This document shows, piece after piece, positions 10,935 to 22,972 of a DNA stretch of 64,000 nt. A program made the translations under genes and the position numbers. The number at the start of each line of letters is the position of its first letter. The stretch's first letter is position 1. Source of the stretch: Przewalskia tangutica. Lineage: Eukaryota; Streptophyta; Magnoliopsida; Solanales; Solanaceae. Below the pieces are notes generated by a model. It did no database searches. It worked only from the letters and a program-made list of their open reading frames with translations, and had not been told where the DNA came from. The stretch lies in contig CM056718.1 of the NCBI GenBank assembly GCA_029844215.1, positions 80,526,764-80,590,763 of the forward strand, read 5' to 3'.

Positions 10935-12726
10935 ACTCAAAGTACTTTCATTTTATGCCAAAGTTCGGGTTTTTAACCCCAAAGTACTACATACGTTAAG
11001 TTCTTTTAAAAGAGATCCATTACTTTTATAAAGTCACCCGATACCCGTAGTATTAGAATGACCAACCCACATTCCTTTTCAAAATCAAGTAACAACATTC
11101 TTTTCCTAAGTTCCAGTTTGCCTAGTTTCAATTACTCAAGCTTCTCATTTTCAAATGCTCAAGTCACTTATTTTAGAAAGGTTTCATAACTCATAGTCTT
11201 AATCTCTTTTAAAACAATTGAGTAACATATGTCATATATGTGAGTAGTTTATTCTTGTTTATAACGATCTTATTACGACCATGATCTAGAAAATGTAATA
11301 TCATTTTGTCTCATCTTAGCTTCTATGCGGATGGAGGTTTCTCTGGTTTTAATACAACACATCATTATTCAATACATTTTCCTTTATTAACGCCGCAGCG
11401 GTAGTGCAGCCGATACACCTTCCGATTTCAAATCGGAAACATTATCTCTTTAAAAACCAAGTACTCATTACTCACGAATGAGGTTTCACACAAACATCCA
11501 CATTAAAACAAATAAGTTAAGTCTCTTATCTTATAAGATCAAGTCTCTTAACTTCTAACATCAAGAAACCATTTTCACTACATAAGGTCGTTATAACTAA
11601 CTTCCCATAAAGCTATTATAACACCTATGTTTTAAACCAACCAAATCACTTAGCACGTATGCGTCTACCGTACTACATAGTTCACAACAATCATGCTAGA
11701 AAAGATAGGAAGAGGTTCACATACCTCGCGACGATTTATCGACAATAAGCAAAATGCTCCAAGTACTACAACCTTGCTAGCCCTTTCCACTCCTCGAGTA
11801 GAATACGCTACTCTTAGTACTTTCACCTATAAAGGTCACAAACGTCTATTAACCCCACAACACAAGTTTCTATCTTTCTACAGAAAATTCGGCCTCCCCA
11901 TGACAGCGTAAATCTCCTCTCTCTATCGAGGCTACCAAGCCAACCGGGGTTTACGCCTAACGGGCGTGTACAATTCTACTCGATATACTACACAAGTCTA
12001 CTGTCTGATCCTATGTAAATACTGATTCGATTCGATTCTTTAATCTTGAGCTTAAGTCAAAAGACATTGCGAATACTAAGTATAGTTCCATCGATAGTAT
12101 ACTTCAACTATATATTCTAACCAACAGGTAATGTCCAATTACAATAGAGGACAAGATAATTACCTCGATAAGCCCAAAATTATCCAAGTTATAATGTCGA
12201 TCTGAGCAAGGTTTAGCTCCACTCAGTGCGCTCCAAACCACTCCAAACAACCCTTAGAAGTTCTAACCAACTTCTACTCAAATACTTGACCAACTATGAA
12301 GATTTCCTTAGGGTTTGGTTTGAGACTAAAAGGACAAAAGGTAGTATTTGACTCTACGATAGAGGTAACTTTTGGAATACAACAAGGTAAAGGCTAAGGT
12401 ATTTTGGGCATTATAACAATACTAGGAGAAGTATTTCAATACCACAAGGAGGGTATTATACGAAACAACTAGGCTAGGGGTACCCCAGCTAGCACCTCAA
12501 AGGGGAGGAGGAGGCCTCGGCCAAGACTCTCAAAGGGGGTGAGTTGGACGAACTCAACACTAGAGGAGGAGGATTTTAGGCTTGGAAGGTTTCATTTGTG
12601 GATGAAGAGTTCATCAACATAAGGGGTATTTATAGCAAAACCAAAGGCCAACCAATGGCGAGATCCTTCAAGTGTAAGGCAAGTGTAAGGCCAAGATCAA
12701 GCCAAGTGCACCCTAACCCCTACTCC

Positions 12727-12782
12727 ACAAAACATGCCACAAAACATTGCACAAAACATTGCACAAAACAATGCCACAACAA
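12727..12782. repeat. Short tandem repeat in element B LTR
   Basis: Four to five imperfect units of 12-13 bp ('cacaaaacattg') just upstream of the TATA box in the sense direction. The same array is at 18407-18462 in the other LTR. Confidence 0.8.
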
Positions 12783-13317
12783 GGCACCAATCGGCGAGCC
12801 AAACCGACCCTGGCGTCGGCGAGGTGACAAGTGTCACCTCTTGTTAACAAAATGTTCGCCGCTGGAAAAATCCGCAAAAATACAAAGCGACATAGCGAAT
12901 TTTCCCTTCGCAGTTACGCCAAAGCGTTTCGTCGAAAAACGACTCTAGGGTGTTGTGCACAAAGGTAACTTCGGCCAAGCCACCTAGCCGGGGTGACACG
13001 TGTCACCTCCTATTGGCCCTCAAAAACGTCTTCCAAAAATATCCACAATGGCCAAAATCTCAAAACAAAGTGGGCCCCACAAACCAGTAAATTTCTCAAG
13101 TGGCCCCACGTGACCATTCCAAAATAAAATTCCACAATTCTCTAATATTCCAGGAAGTCCGAATACCAAATCTGGGAATCCAATTCCCATTAACGAACCT
13201 TTTTCCTTCACAAAAACCGGAAACTTTTCCGTGGAAAAATCCCCTCTTTCTTCCTTTCCAATCTTTACAGATTCGTGCGCACGTCCCACGTACATACTGC
13301 GGAAATACGGTATAACA

Positions 13318-14109
13318 TTCTCCTCGCCGAAACATTCGTCCGAATGTTCCTTCTCAAGTCGGATAACGATAAAGTTCCTCTAACAAGTTGCCGACGCCAC
13401 AGCTTGGCCACGAACTAACACACGTTCTCTTCTCCCCTAACTCGTTGTACCCTTCTCGAACACTCGAACTCTTTCTAGTATCCGTACCACACTTCCGTCA
13501 ATGCTTCTGTTACCAACCTTTGGAGTTACTACCTCCAAACTTGGTCATCAAACTTACTTCAATCTCCCAAGGCCATTCCGGCCTCCACGATCCGCTCGGT
13601 CGAACATATCCACCAACTCATACGATGGTCATACAAACTTGGGCCTAGCATCCTCGTGACCCTACCACTGGCGGGACCACCCAGAACTGACCCCACCCCA
13701 AACCGGGTTACGGGTTGACCCGCAAATGGTCCTCAACCCGACCCCCAACCGCGCCAAACTCTTGTTCCCCGATACGGAACAATCTAACCAACACACGTCA
13801 TGAAAGCTAACACTTCCATCTCGCACTACCCATGGACTTATCACACAAATAAATCCCACGTATACCACTACTCTGAATAGGGTCAAACATAAAATAAATC
13901 TTTAACTCAAGACGACCTTACCCCTAAGGTCTCAGTCGTGACATAGTCTAAGGTTCACTTACCATGCCCCCATCGTATCCTCCCAACTAAGCATGTTTTC
14001 TAACTCATAATTAACACAACGCTATTCGTACATAGCACATAATAATGAGACCATCATAACAAGCATACCAAAACTCTAGAGGTTAAGGATAAACACGAAG
14101 CTACCGCTC
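13318..14109 (-). other. Element B internal region between gag and 3' LTR, no recognisable gene
   Basis: It contains a degraded PPT (13318-13330), the inverted repeat AACATTCG/CGAATGTT at 13331-13348, and the segment shared with A and F (13560-13960). No pol domain is visible in any frame. Confidence 0.7.
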
Positions 14110-15323
14110 ACTCTAATCATAGGCACGCCTGCCAGCATGCTATAGAAAGCGATGAACCAGCCATCGATCCTAGGTGAGTCGTAACATCCGTGCTACCCTT
14201 GGTCGGACAGTTCCTCGCAAAATGGCCCTGCTGCCAAAAATAACAAGCTCCTGGCACCACGACACTCCCGAAATGCGGTCTACCACATCGACCACAGAGT
14301 AGGGGTGACCGCGTCGCCAACACCCTTACTTCCTGAAACTGAACCCTTCGAGCCCCGACTGCTCCGAATACTCAAGGTTGTGGAGGACCACTCTGCCGGG
14401 CGGAGGTACAAAACTAGTATCTTCTTGAGGCGGTCGCCTCGAAAGTCACCAAGGACCACTGTTGTTACGCCCTCTTCACGATCTTGGTCATTCCGTCGAC
14501 CTCTCGTGCCTCGCATCCCGGTCATGAGCTGCGTGCGGGCAATGTCCATGCGGTGAAGAGCTACTCTGAACATGCCTCGACATGTAATCATCGAGCCACT
14601 GTAACATATCGGTGCACTCGATCCTCCATACTAGCTGTATTTGGGGCGTCACCGCCAATGAGTCGAACTCCACATTGTACTCGAACCGTGCGCGCTCTGT
14701 CTAAGCATCAAAAATCGCCGGCGTGCCCTCCTCATCTGCGGAGGCAAGAAGTGCGTGAGGAAAGCCCCCGAAAACTCATCCCATACTGCTGGATGTGCAT
14801 GCTCTCCCGAAAGCTCCATGAATCAAACCAATCGATCGCGGTATCACGCGGCCGATGCGAACCAAAGGTCACGACTCGGTCTCTGAAGCCTTTATCACCA
14901 TCATGATCCGCTGTAAATGCCGGATGAACTCCTGCTGATCATCCTCAGGCCTCGCCACATAAAAATCTGGCGGCCTACAACTCAGAAAGTCCCGTAGCCT
15001 CAAACTATCTGCTCGGGGTGAACCATGGTGCTCTGGGCTGGGCTGCGTCGGCCTATCCTCATGCTCGCCACGACCACACGGCCGGCAATCGCCATCTCCT
15101 TGTACCCCGTCTCATCTGCTCCGGTGTGAGGCGGAGGTTCAGTGCGTGGTCTCGGCCCGGCCACTGCGGCTCTAACTCTTTGGTGGCGGCGTCGCCAAAA
15201 CTTCGCCGTCTGAAGCACAATCTCAGTCTGGCGGGCTGCGCCCTCGTACTCCTCTGTATCTCACTAGCGACTCCTCGGCTGCCACCTTGCCGCCCAGGCT
15301 CTGGTTGCCTTGCGCGGAGGCAT
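14110..15323 (-). pseudogene. gag: Element B gag, frameshifted
   Basis: Gag of the same kind as in element A. The start is placed at the ATG at 15323, in the 'gcctccgcgcaaggcaacc' context (MPPRKAT). A capsid end with EFDSLA is readable at 14673. The knuckle region at 14207-14245 reads CYFWQQGHFARNC: the second cysteine of CX2CX4HX4C is lost and the spacing is one short, while His and the last Cys remain. An upstream CGRCGRPHFG stretch matches A and F. The product would be the particle protein. With several frame breaks it is unlikely to be made as it stands, although assembly errors may account for part of the damage. Confidence 0.83.
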
Positions 15324-15510
15324 AATCGGTAAAAAGCGAGACACGTCGGAGGGTCGACTTACAACACGACTCTAAGGCACGATCTCGGAATGAGAAGAAT
15401 GGAAACCAATCCTAAATGTCCTGCGGCCTCACGATTATAGATGTGGTGCACAACACATCGATAATCAAGACTCTACTAGACACGGTGCATAGACACTTTC
15501 GAGGATTAAT

Positions 15511-15524
15511 CGCTCACGATACCA
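15511..15524 (-). other. Primer-binding site, element B
   Basis: Minus-strand TGGTATCGTGAGCG, four bases inside the 5' LTR. It is like the initiator tRNA-Met PBS with 'GT' in place of 'A' after TGGTATC. F and G carry the same variant. Confidence 0.78.
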
Positions 15525-15528
15525 CTTT

Positions 15529-18500
15529 TGTAACGACCGTCCGGGGCCGTTCTTTGGTGCCTTATCCGGGCACCCTAGTGACACAACATCGGAGAAAACC
15601 GGAAAATAAAACTTTAAACAAGAAACAAGATATATGATCATAAAGCAGTCAACCCAACGGTTACCTTCCAATAACATATATAAATACAACTCTTACAAAG
15701 CGAGCAGTTTAATCCTTTTTACAAACCACACTTGGCGATTACAGACCTCTAAGATTTACAACAACTATGACGGGACGGGGCCCGCCATACACCGAATGTA
15801 CAAGAACCTACAACTCGGGAACACATGCAAAAGATAAGCCTCGGAGAAAGCGGAGCTTCCCAACGCTGGCGAGATCCTAAGAGCGAGGATCCACGGCCGA
15901 TGTACCTCTACTGCGGCATGAACGCAGCCCCGAAGAGGTCGATCTGCAGTACCAAGTATGTGGCGTAAAATCAAATGAAATCATACTAGTCTATATAAAG
16001 CGGAGACATGTATGATAACCAAACTCTGATTCCACAACATAAAAGCGATCATGTCGATCGAGGACTCACGCCTCAAGTCATCACTCAAATATAACTATGG
16101 GTCTCACGCCCACAACATCAATCATGTTCGCATCATGGCGCATGCCGGACTGCATCGGTGTAGACATGTCCATGATGCAACAATAATACCAATGCCCCAT
16201 GGCCACGTGCCGAATTCTACCTCGGTGTAGACACGTCCATGTGACATCAACAATAATATCTTTGGGTGATCAACCTGCGCGTAACACATGCCCCGGAATT
16301 CTACCTCGGTGTAGACATGTCCATGTAACCACAATAACAATATATCGGGTAATCAACCCGACCGCGCGCACGCCCGGAATTCTACCTCGGTGTAGACATG
16401 TCCATGTGACATCAACAACAAGGCGAGAATCAAAAATGGAAACATACGTGGAATTCTCCATCGCCCGGCCGCGTCCAAGTAAGTTCTCAACAAGTCGACC
16501 CCTCTATCGAGAGACACGGTAACACAGAAATACCACACTTGCACAACAAAGGCTATCATCACAAGCATAGGCAAGTTTCACAACAACAAGCATAGGCAAG
16601 TTTCACACAACTCAAAGTACTTTCATTTTATGCCAAAGTTCGGGTTTTTAACCCCAAATTACTACATCGTTAAGTTCTTTTAAAGAGATCCATTACTTTT
16701 ATAAAGTCACCCGATACGTAGTATTAGAATGACCAACCCACATTCCTTTTCAAAATCAAGTAACAACATTCTTTTCCTAAGTTCCGGTTGCCTAGTTTGA
16801 TTACTCAAGCTTCTCATTTTCAAATGCTCAAGTCACTTATTTTAGAAAGGTTTCATAACTCATAGTCTTAATCTCTTTTAAAACAATTGAGTAACATATG
16901 TCATATATGTGAGTAGTTTATTCTTGTTTATAACGATCTTATTACAATGACCATGATCTAGAAAATGTAATATCATTTTGTCTCATCTTAGCTTCTATGC
17001 GGATGGAGGTTTCTCGGTTTTAATACAACACATCATTATTCAATACATTTTCCTTTATTAACGCCGCAGTGGTGCTGTCGATACACCTTCGATTTCGAAA
17101 TCGAAGAAACATTATCTCTTTAAAACCAAGTACTCATTACTCACGAATGAGGTTTCACACAAACATCCACATTAAAACAAATAAGTTAAGTCTCTTATCT
17201 TATAAGATCAAGTCTCTTAACTTCTAACATCAAGAAACCATTTTCACTACATAAGGTCGTTATAACTAACTTCCCATAAAGCTATTATAACACCCTATGT
17301 TTTAAACCAACCAAATCACTTAGCACGTATCGTCTACGTACTACATAGTTCACAACAATCATGCTAGAAAAGATAGGAAGAGGTTCACATACCTCGCGAC
17401 GATTTATCGACAATAAGCAAAATGCTCCAAGTACTACAACCTAGCCCTTTCCACTCCTCGAGGAGAATACGCGACTCTTAGTACTTTCACCTATAAAGGT
17501 CACAAACGTCTATTAACCCCACAACCCAAGTTTCTATCTTTATAACGAAAATTGGCGGCCTCCCCGCAACAGCGTAAATCTCCTCTCTATCGAGGCTACC
17601 AAGCCAACCGAGGGTTTACACGCCTAACCTGGGACGTGTACAATTCTACTCGATAATACTACACAAGTCTACGCAATACGATCCTATGTAAATCTGATTC
17701 GATTCGATTCTTTAATCTTGAGCTTAAGTCAAAAGACATTGCGAATACTAAGTATAGTTCCATATATAGTATACTTCAACTATATATTCTAACAAACATG
17801 TAATTTCCAATTACAATAGAGGACAAGATAATTACCTCGATAAGCCCAAAATTATCCAAGTTATAATGTCGATCTGAGCAAGGTTTAGCTCACTCGTGCG
17901 CTCCAAACCACTCCAAACAACCCTTAGAAGTTCTAACCAACTTCTACTCAAATACTTGACCAACTATGAAGATTTCCTTAGGGTTTGGTTTGAGACTAAA
18001 AGGACAAAGGTAGTATTTAGGGCTCTACGTATAGAGTTAAGTTTGGAATACAACAAGGTAAAGGCTAAGGTATTTTGGGCATTATAACAATACTAGGAGA
18101 AGTATTTCAATACCACAAGGGAGGGGTATTATACGAAACAACTAGGCTGTGGGGTACCCACTGCTAGCACCTCAAAGGGGAGGAGGAGGCCCTGGCCAAG
18201 ACTCTCAAAGAGGGGGTGAGTTGGACGAACTCAACACTAGAGGAGGAGGATTTTAGGCTTGGAAGGTTTCATTTGTGGATGAAGAGTTCATCAACATAAG
18301 AGGGTATTTATAGCAAAACCAAAGGCCAACCAATGGCAAGATCCTTCCAAGTGTAAGGCAAGTGTAAGGCAAGATCAAGCCAAGTGTACCTAACCCTACT
18401 CCACAAAACATGCCACAAAACATTGCACAAAACATTGCACAAAACAATGCCACAACAAGGCACCAATCGGCGAGGCCAAACCGACCCTAAGGCGTCGGCG

Positions 18501-19013
18501 AGGTGACAAGTGTCACCTCTTGTTAACCAAATGTTCGCGCTCGGAAAAATCCGCAAAAATACAAAAGCGACATAGCCGAATTTTCCGCGCAGTTCATAAA
18601 GCGTTTCGTCTAAACACGACTCTAACCGGGTGTTGTGCACAAAGGTAACTTCGGCCAAGCCACCTAGGCGGGGGTGACACGTGTCACCCTCCTATTGGCC
18701 CTCAAAAAAACGTCTTCCGAAAAATATCCACAATGGCCAAAATCTCGAAAACAAAGTGGGCCCCACAAAAGCAGTAAATTTCTCCGTGGGCCCACGTGAC
18801 CATTTCCGAAAATAAAATTCCACAATTCTCTAATATTCCAGGAAGTCCGAATACCAAATCTGGGAATCCAATTCCCATTAACGAACCTTTTTCCTTCACA
18901 AAAACCGGAAACTTTTCCGTGGAAAAATCACCTCTTTCTTCCTTTCCAATCTTTCTGTCGTATTCTCGTACGTACGTCCTTACGTACATACTCTGGAAAT
19001 ACGGGGTATAACA
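15529..19013 (-). repeat. Element B 5' LTR
   Basis: 3485 bp, collinear with 9804-13317. It contains G-box palindrome 18673-18688, tandem array 18407-18462, TATA box 18305-18312, splice-donor-like site 17383-17394, two copies of the 24-bp unit (16560-16607) and the four-unit minisatellite. Confidence 0.92.
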
Positions 19014-19551
19014 GTGAGTCCCTGACTTGACATGGCTGCGTATATGTTGTGTACTGTAGTTTGGCTGTCATACATGTCTCATGCTTTATATATGCTATAT
19101 GATTTCATTACAGTATTTTCAGTTTCACATACTTGGTACCTGTTGTACTGACCTCCTTCGGGGGGCTGCGTTCATGCCGCAGGTCGAGATACGTAGCTTG
19201 CTGATCCGCACTCTTAGGATCACTGTTCATTTCTTGGAAAGCTCCATCTCTCCGGAGGCTTTGTCTTTTGGTATGATTCCGTGAGGTTATAGACTTTTGT
19301 ACATTCAGGGGGTATGGCGGGGCCCTGTCCCGCCACATTTGTTATTCCTAGAGGTCTATAGTCACGTTTGTGGTTTGAAATTTGTAAGAATAAGTTGTAC
19401 TTACGATTAAGTATGTTTTTATGGAAAGCGGCCTTATCGGTGGCGATGATGTTACCATTTTATAAGTTAAGTGTTGTGTATGTTTATTTGCTATTCTCGA
19501 TGTATACGGACAGTACCCGATAAGTACGATCAGCGGCCGTGGTCGTGTGAT
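19014..19551 (+). mobile_element. LTR X1, third fragment with LTR end
   Basis: It continues X1 after element B. The sequence corresponds to the last part of the plus-strand LTRs ('catacttggtac', 'gacctccttcggggg', 'ggcggggccctgtcccgcca'). It ends near 19551 with 'cgtggtcgtgtga', where an LTR end TGACA is expected. No PBS follows; LTR X2 sequence begins at once. Confidence 0.72.
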
Positions 19552-19695
19552 GAGGGCACTTGGACGTTTTATTTGGGGGACAAGTGGCAAGCCACTTGTC
19601 CCATTTTTGTGGTGGACAAATGGTTGGCAACTTACCCACACACATGTCCCCAATCCTCACCTTACATTTGCTTTAATCCTAGCCATTGATTTATC

Positions 19696-19703
19696 TATAA
19701 ATA
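19696..19703 (+). promoter_or_regulatory. LTR TATA box, X2
   Basis: TATAAATA followed by CCCC, in the same context as the boxes of A, B, E, F and H but on the plus strand. Confidence 0.65.
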
Positions 19704-20509
19704 CCCCTTTGTTGCAAGACTTAATTTCATCCACACTTGAAATATCCTTCCAAGGCAAATTCTCCCTCCCTCCCTTAAGTTGTTCTCGTCCAACCCCCCC
19801 CCCCCCCCACTTTGTGTAGAAATACTTCAAGTATTGTTGTATTATCCCAAATACCTTAGCCTAGTATTCCTAGTAGTATTCCAAAGTTATTTCAAATATT
19901 AAGAGCCGGAAATACTACTTAATTCCAATAGTTGCAAAATGAAGCCCTAGAAAAATCTTCATAGATTGATGAAGTGTTAAGAGAAGTTGTTTAGAAACTT
20001 CTAAGGGTTGCTTGGAGCGTAAGGAATAGGAGCTAAACGTTGCTCAGGATCGACTTATAATCTTGGGCTTATCGAGGTAATGATCTATGTCCCTCTATTG
20101 TAATTGGATATTACATATTGTAGTAGTTTAGAATTGAGTATAAGATATATTGGAAGGATGATTATAAAGAATTGAACTGTATTTACAGTAGACTTGTAGT
20201 ATTATTGTGGAGTAGAATTGTACCCGTCCAGTTAGACGTGTAACCCCCCCCCCCTTGGAGTTGTTGTCTTGGTAGCGGGCCTTGATAGAGGAGGAGATTT
20301 ATGTGGTTGCGGGAGAGTCTTCGAATTTTCCGTTGAATAAGGAACCTTGTACTTAGAAATGTTCTACGAAGGAATCTAGAAGTTGATAGACATTTTATGG
20401 CCATTATAGGTTGAAGTATTGCAAGTACCGTATTCTACTTGAAGGGTGGAAAGGACTTGCAGGGTTACAGTACTTTGGAGCTTTTTGCTTTTTGTCGATA
20501 ATCGTCGCG

Positions 20510-20521
20510 AGGTATGTGAAC
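20510..20521 (+). promoter_or_regulatory. Splice-donor-like motif in LTR leader
   Basis: AGGTATGTGAAC fits the plant 5' splice-site consensus AG|GTATGT. It is kept in all LTRs where this position is present: sense-strand copies at 27411-27422 (C) and 30012-30023 (D), and minus-strand copies at 2468-2479, 7963-7974, 11714-11725, 17383-17394, 33118-33129, 42631-42642, 48455-48466 and 62585-62596. LTR G has AGGTATGTGAAG at 52649-52660 and 60495-60506. Use as a splice site is an inference. Confidence 0.5.
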
Positions 20522-21794
20522 CTCTTCCTATATTTTCTAGCATGATTGTGTGAACTATGTAGTACGGTAGACGTACGTGTGCTAAACGAGTTTGGTTGGT
20601 TTAAAACATAAAGTGTTATAACGGCTTTATGGGAAGTTTGTTATAACAACTTTATGTAGGTAAAGAAATGGTTTGTGGTCTTTAAAAGATAAGAGACTTA
20701 ACTTATAAATGACTTGATGTGAATTATTAAGGACTTGGTTTGTGTTAAAAAGTTGTGAAACCGCATTTTTGAGAAATGGGTAATTGGGTTTTAAAAAGCA
20801 ATAAGTTATATTGATTTCGGAAATGAGAATAAGTATCGAACAAACCACTGCAGCGTTAATAAAGGAAAATGTATTGACTAATTAATTATTATTAAAACCA
20901 GTAGAAACCTCCATCTGCATAGAAGCTAAGATAAGACAAAATTGTATTACATTTTATAGATCATGGCTACTTTAATAAGAATCATTATAAACAAGTATTG
21001 TTTTCTTAAATTCCAAAGTAAGGAACTTGATTTCTAAAAAGAGACTTGAGAATTTGAAGTGTTTTGGTTTAAAGAAAGGCATGGTTTTGTCTTAAATTGG
21101 TTTAAAACATAAAGTGTTATAATAGCTTTATGGGAAGTTAGTTATAACGACTTTATGAAAACAAAAGAATGGTTTTAGTATTGGATTTAAAATGGTAACT
21201 TGATTTTGGGAAAAGAGAAGTAACTTGAGTTTAATGGTATAAGTAACTTGTTTTCAAATATCGAACTTTTTTGATGGAAAAGTATAAGTGGCTTGGTTTT
21301 AAAAGGTAGGAGTACCTTGATCTTAAAAGAGTTAGTTACTTGGGTTTTAAAAGTATACTTGACGTTGTTTTAAAAGTATAAGTCACTTGGTTTAAAAAGT
21401 ATAAAGTCGTGATTTAAACATGAGCGTGTTTGGTACTACGGATAATAGTATCGAGTTATTTTACGTAAAGAGATCTTTTGAAAGGATTAAAGTATGTAGT
21501 ACTTTGGGGTTAAAACGGACTTTGACATAAAATGGAAGTACCTTGAGTTGTGTGTAACTTGCCTATGTTTGCGTGTGATAGCCTTGTTGTGCAAGTGTTG
21601 TATCCTTATGTTACGCGTCTCGATGGAGGCGGTCATGTTATTCTTGATTGATGGACATGCTTGACACGATGGGTGGCCGGGTATGCTTCCACTAGGAGTG
21701 TTGTCTTGTTATATCCTTGGACTCTTGACACGTTGGGTGGCCGGGTATGGTTCCATTAGGATTGTTGTTCCATGGACTAGCTCGATGAGGTTTC

Positions 21795-22290
21795 TTGATT
21801 CGGCCTTGGTATCTGTAGCTAGCCTCGTACTTGCCGATGCGTTCTTGATGGAGGTTGGTTACGGTAGTTGGCTTCGTACTTGCCGATCGGTTCTTGTTAG
21901 TGTCATTCCATGGACCCGACCTACATGGGGTTTTCTTGGTCGGCCTTGGTATCTGGTGGTTGGCTCTCGTACTTGCCCGGTCGTGGCTGATTCGGCTTTG
22001 GTATCGGTAGTTAGCCTTCGACTTGCCCGATTCGGTTTGTGGCGAAGTCTCGTGATCACGACGCGGTATATCTGGTAGTTAGCCCTCGTACTTGCCCCCA
22101 TCAGCGACGTGATGCGGCCTTGGTATCTGGTAGTTGGCTTTCGTACTTGCCCCGTGTCAGCTTCGTGGTATGGTTATATAGTATTGTTAGTACGGCTTTG
22201 GTATCTGGTAGTTGGCTTTCGTACTTGCCCCGGTCAGTTGATGATGCGGCTTTGGTATCTGGTAGTTAGCCTTCGTACTTGCCCCGTACG
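21795..22290 (+). repeat. Minisatellite inside LTR X2
   Basis: About eight imperfect units of 45-90 bp built around 'ggtatctggtagttggcttt' and 'cgtacttgcccc'. It is collinear with the arrays at 552-826 (X1), 23145-23285 (C) and 34926-35240 (D). Confidence 0.78.
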
Positions 22291-22972
22291 GTTTTTATGA
22301 CACAAGTGGGACCTGGTGTTCAAGTGTACTCCTTGGTGTTGTTATATCATAGACTGCCGACAGTGAGGAAGGAATTCCACGGGCATGATTGATGTTGTGG
22401 GCGTGAGACCCATTGTTATATTTTGAGTGATGACTTTGAGGGTGTGAGTCCCTGACTTGACATGACTGCTCATATGTTGTGTATTTTAGTTTGGTTATCA
22501 TACATGTCTCCTGCTTTATATAGACTATTATGATTTCATTTCTGATATTTTGATTTCACATATTTGGTACTGTTATCGACCTCGCCCGAGTGCGTTAAAT
22601 CTGCGGTAGGTACACGATTGTTGATCTCGCTCATAGGATCACGATTCGCGTTCGGAAGCTCCGTTTCTCGAGCTTATCTTTGGTATAGTCCCTGTTGTTG
22701 TAGGTACTTACATTCGGGGTATGGCGAACCACGTCGTCGTAGTTATGAATTACATTCTTAGAGTGCAGTAATCTTGTTGTGGCGGGGTTTGTAAAAGGAT
22801 ATAACTGTTCAGGTATATATATATGCAGAAAGGTAACCGTTTTGGTTAGCCTGTTTCTTATTTTATCTTGTTTCATGTTTATGTTTTTATTTCCGCTGAT
22901 TTTTCTCTGATGTTGTATCACTAGGGTGCAGGGTAAGGCACCGATCCACGGGCCCAGTCGGTCGTGTGATAC

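Larger units (their letters stand above)
9804..13317 (-). repeat. Element B 3' LTR
   Basis: 3514 bp. It holds the G-box palindrome 12992-13007, a tandem array of about 12-13 bp 'cacaaaacattg' units at 12727-12782, TATA box 12627-12634, splice-donor-like site 11714-11725, dyad about 11581-11632, three copies of a 24-bp unit at 10861-10934, and a four-unit minisatellite at about 10430-10705. Confidence 0.92.
9804..19013 (-). mobile_element. Element B: complete gag-only Ty3/gypsy LTR retrotransposon
   Basis: Two LTRs (9804-13317 and 15529-19013) enclose a 2.2 kb internal region. The plus-strand ends are TGTAACGAC and TATAACA. The target duplication GTGAG at 9799-9803 and 19014-19018 fixes the insertion site in LTR X1, which reads through the join ('gggcgtgag' then 'tccctgacttg'). 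The organisation equals element A: PBS, gag relic, shared non-coding segment, PPT, and no pol. The LTRs are diverged from those of A and carry their own repeats, so B belongs to a sister subfamily. Confidence 0.93.
19552..22972 (+). mobile_element. LTR X2, lacking its 5' end
   Basis: A plus-strand LTR of the same superfamily, about 3.4 kb. Its first recognisable block ('gacaagtggcaagccacttg', 19578) matches 63535-63556 of LTR H, which lies about 330-390 bp inside that LTR, so about 330 bp is missing here. It has a TATA box (19696-19703), a 15-C run (19794-19808), an 11-C run (20244-20254), the splice-donor-like site 20510-20521, two dyads (20608-20657, 21109-21160), a long minisatellite, and an LTR end near 22972. 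No internal region is attached. Confidence 0.75.

Noticed and set aside
21683..22078. 131-residue plus-strand open frame
   Set aside because: It reads through the minisatellite of LTR X2; its repetitive peptide reflects the repeat, not a gene.
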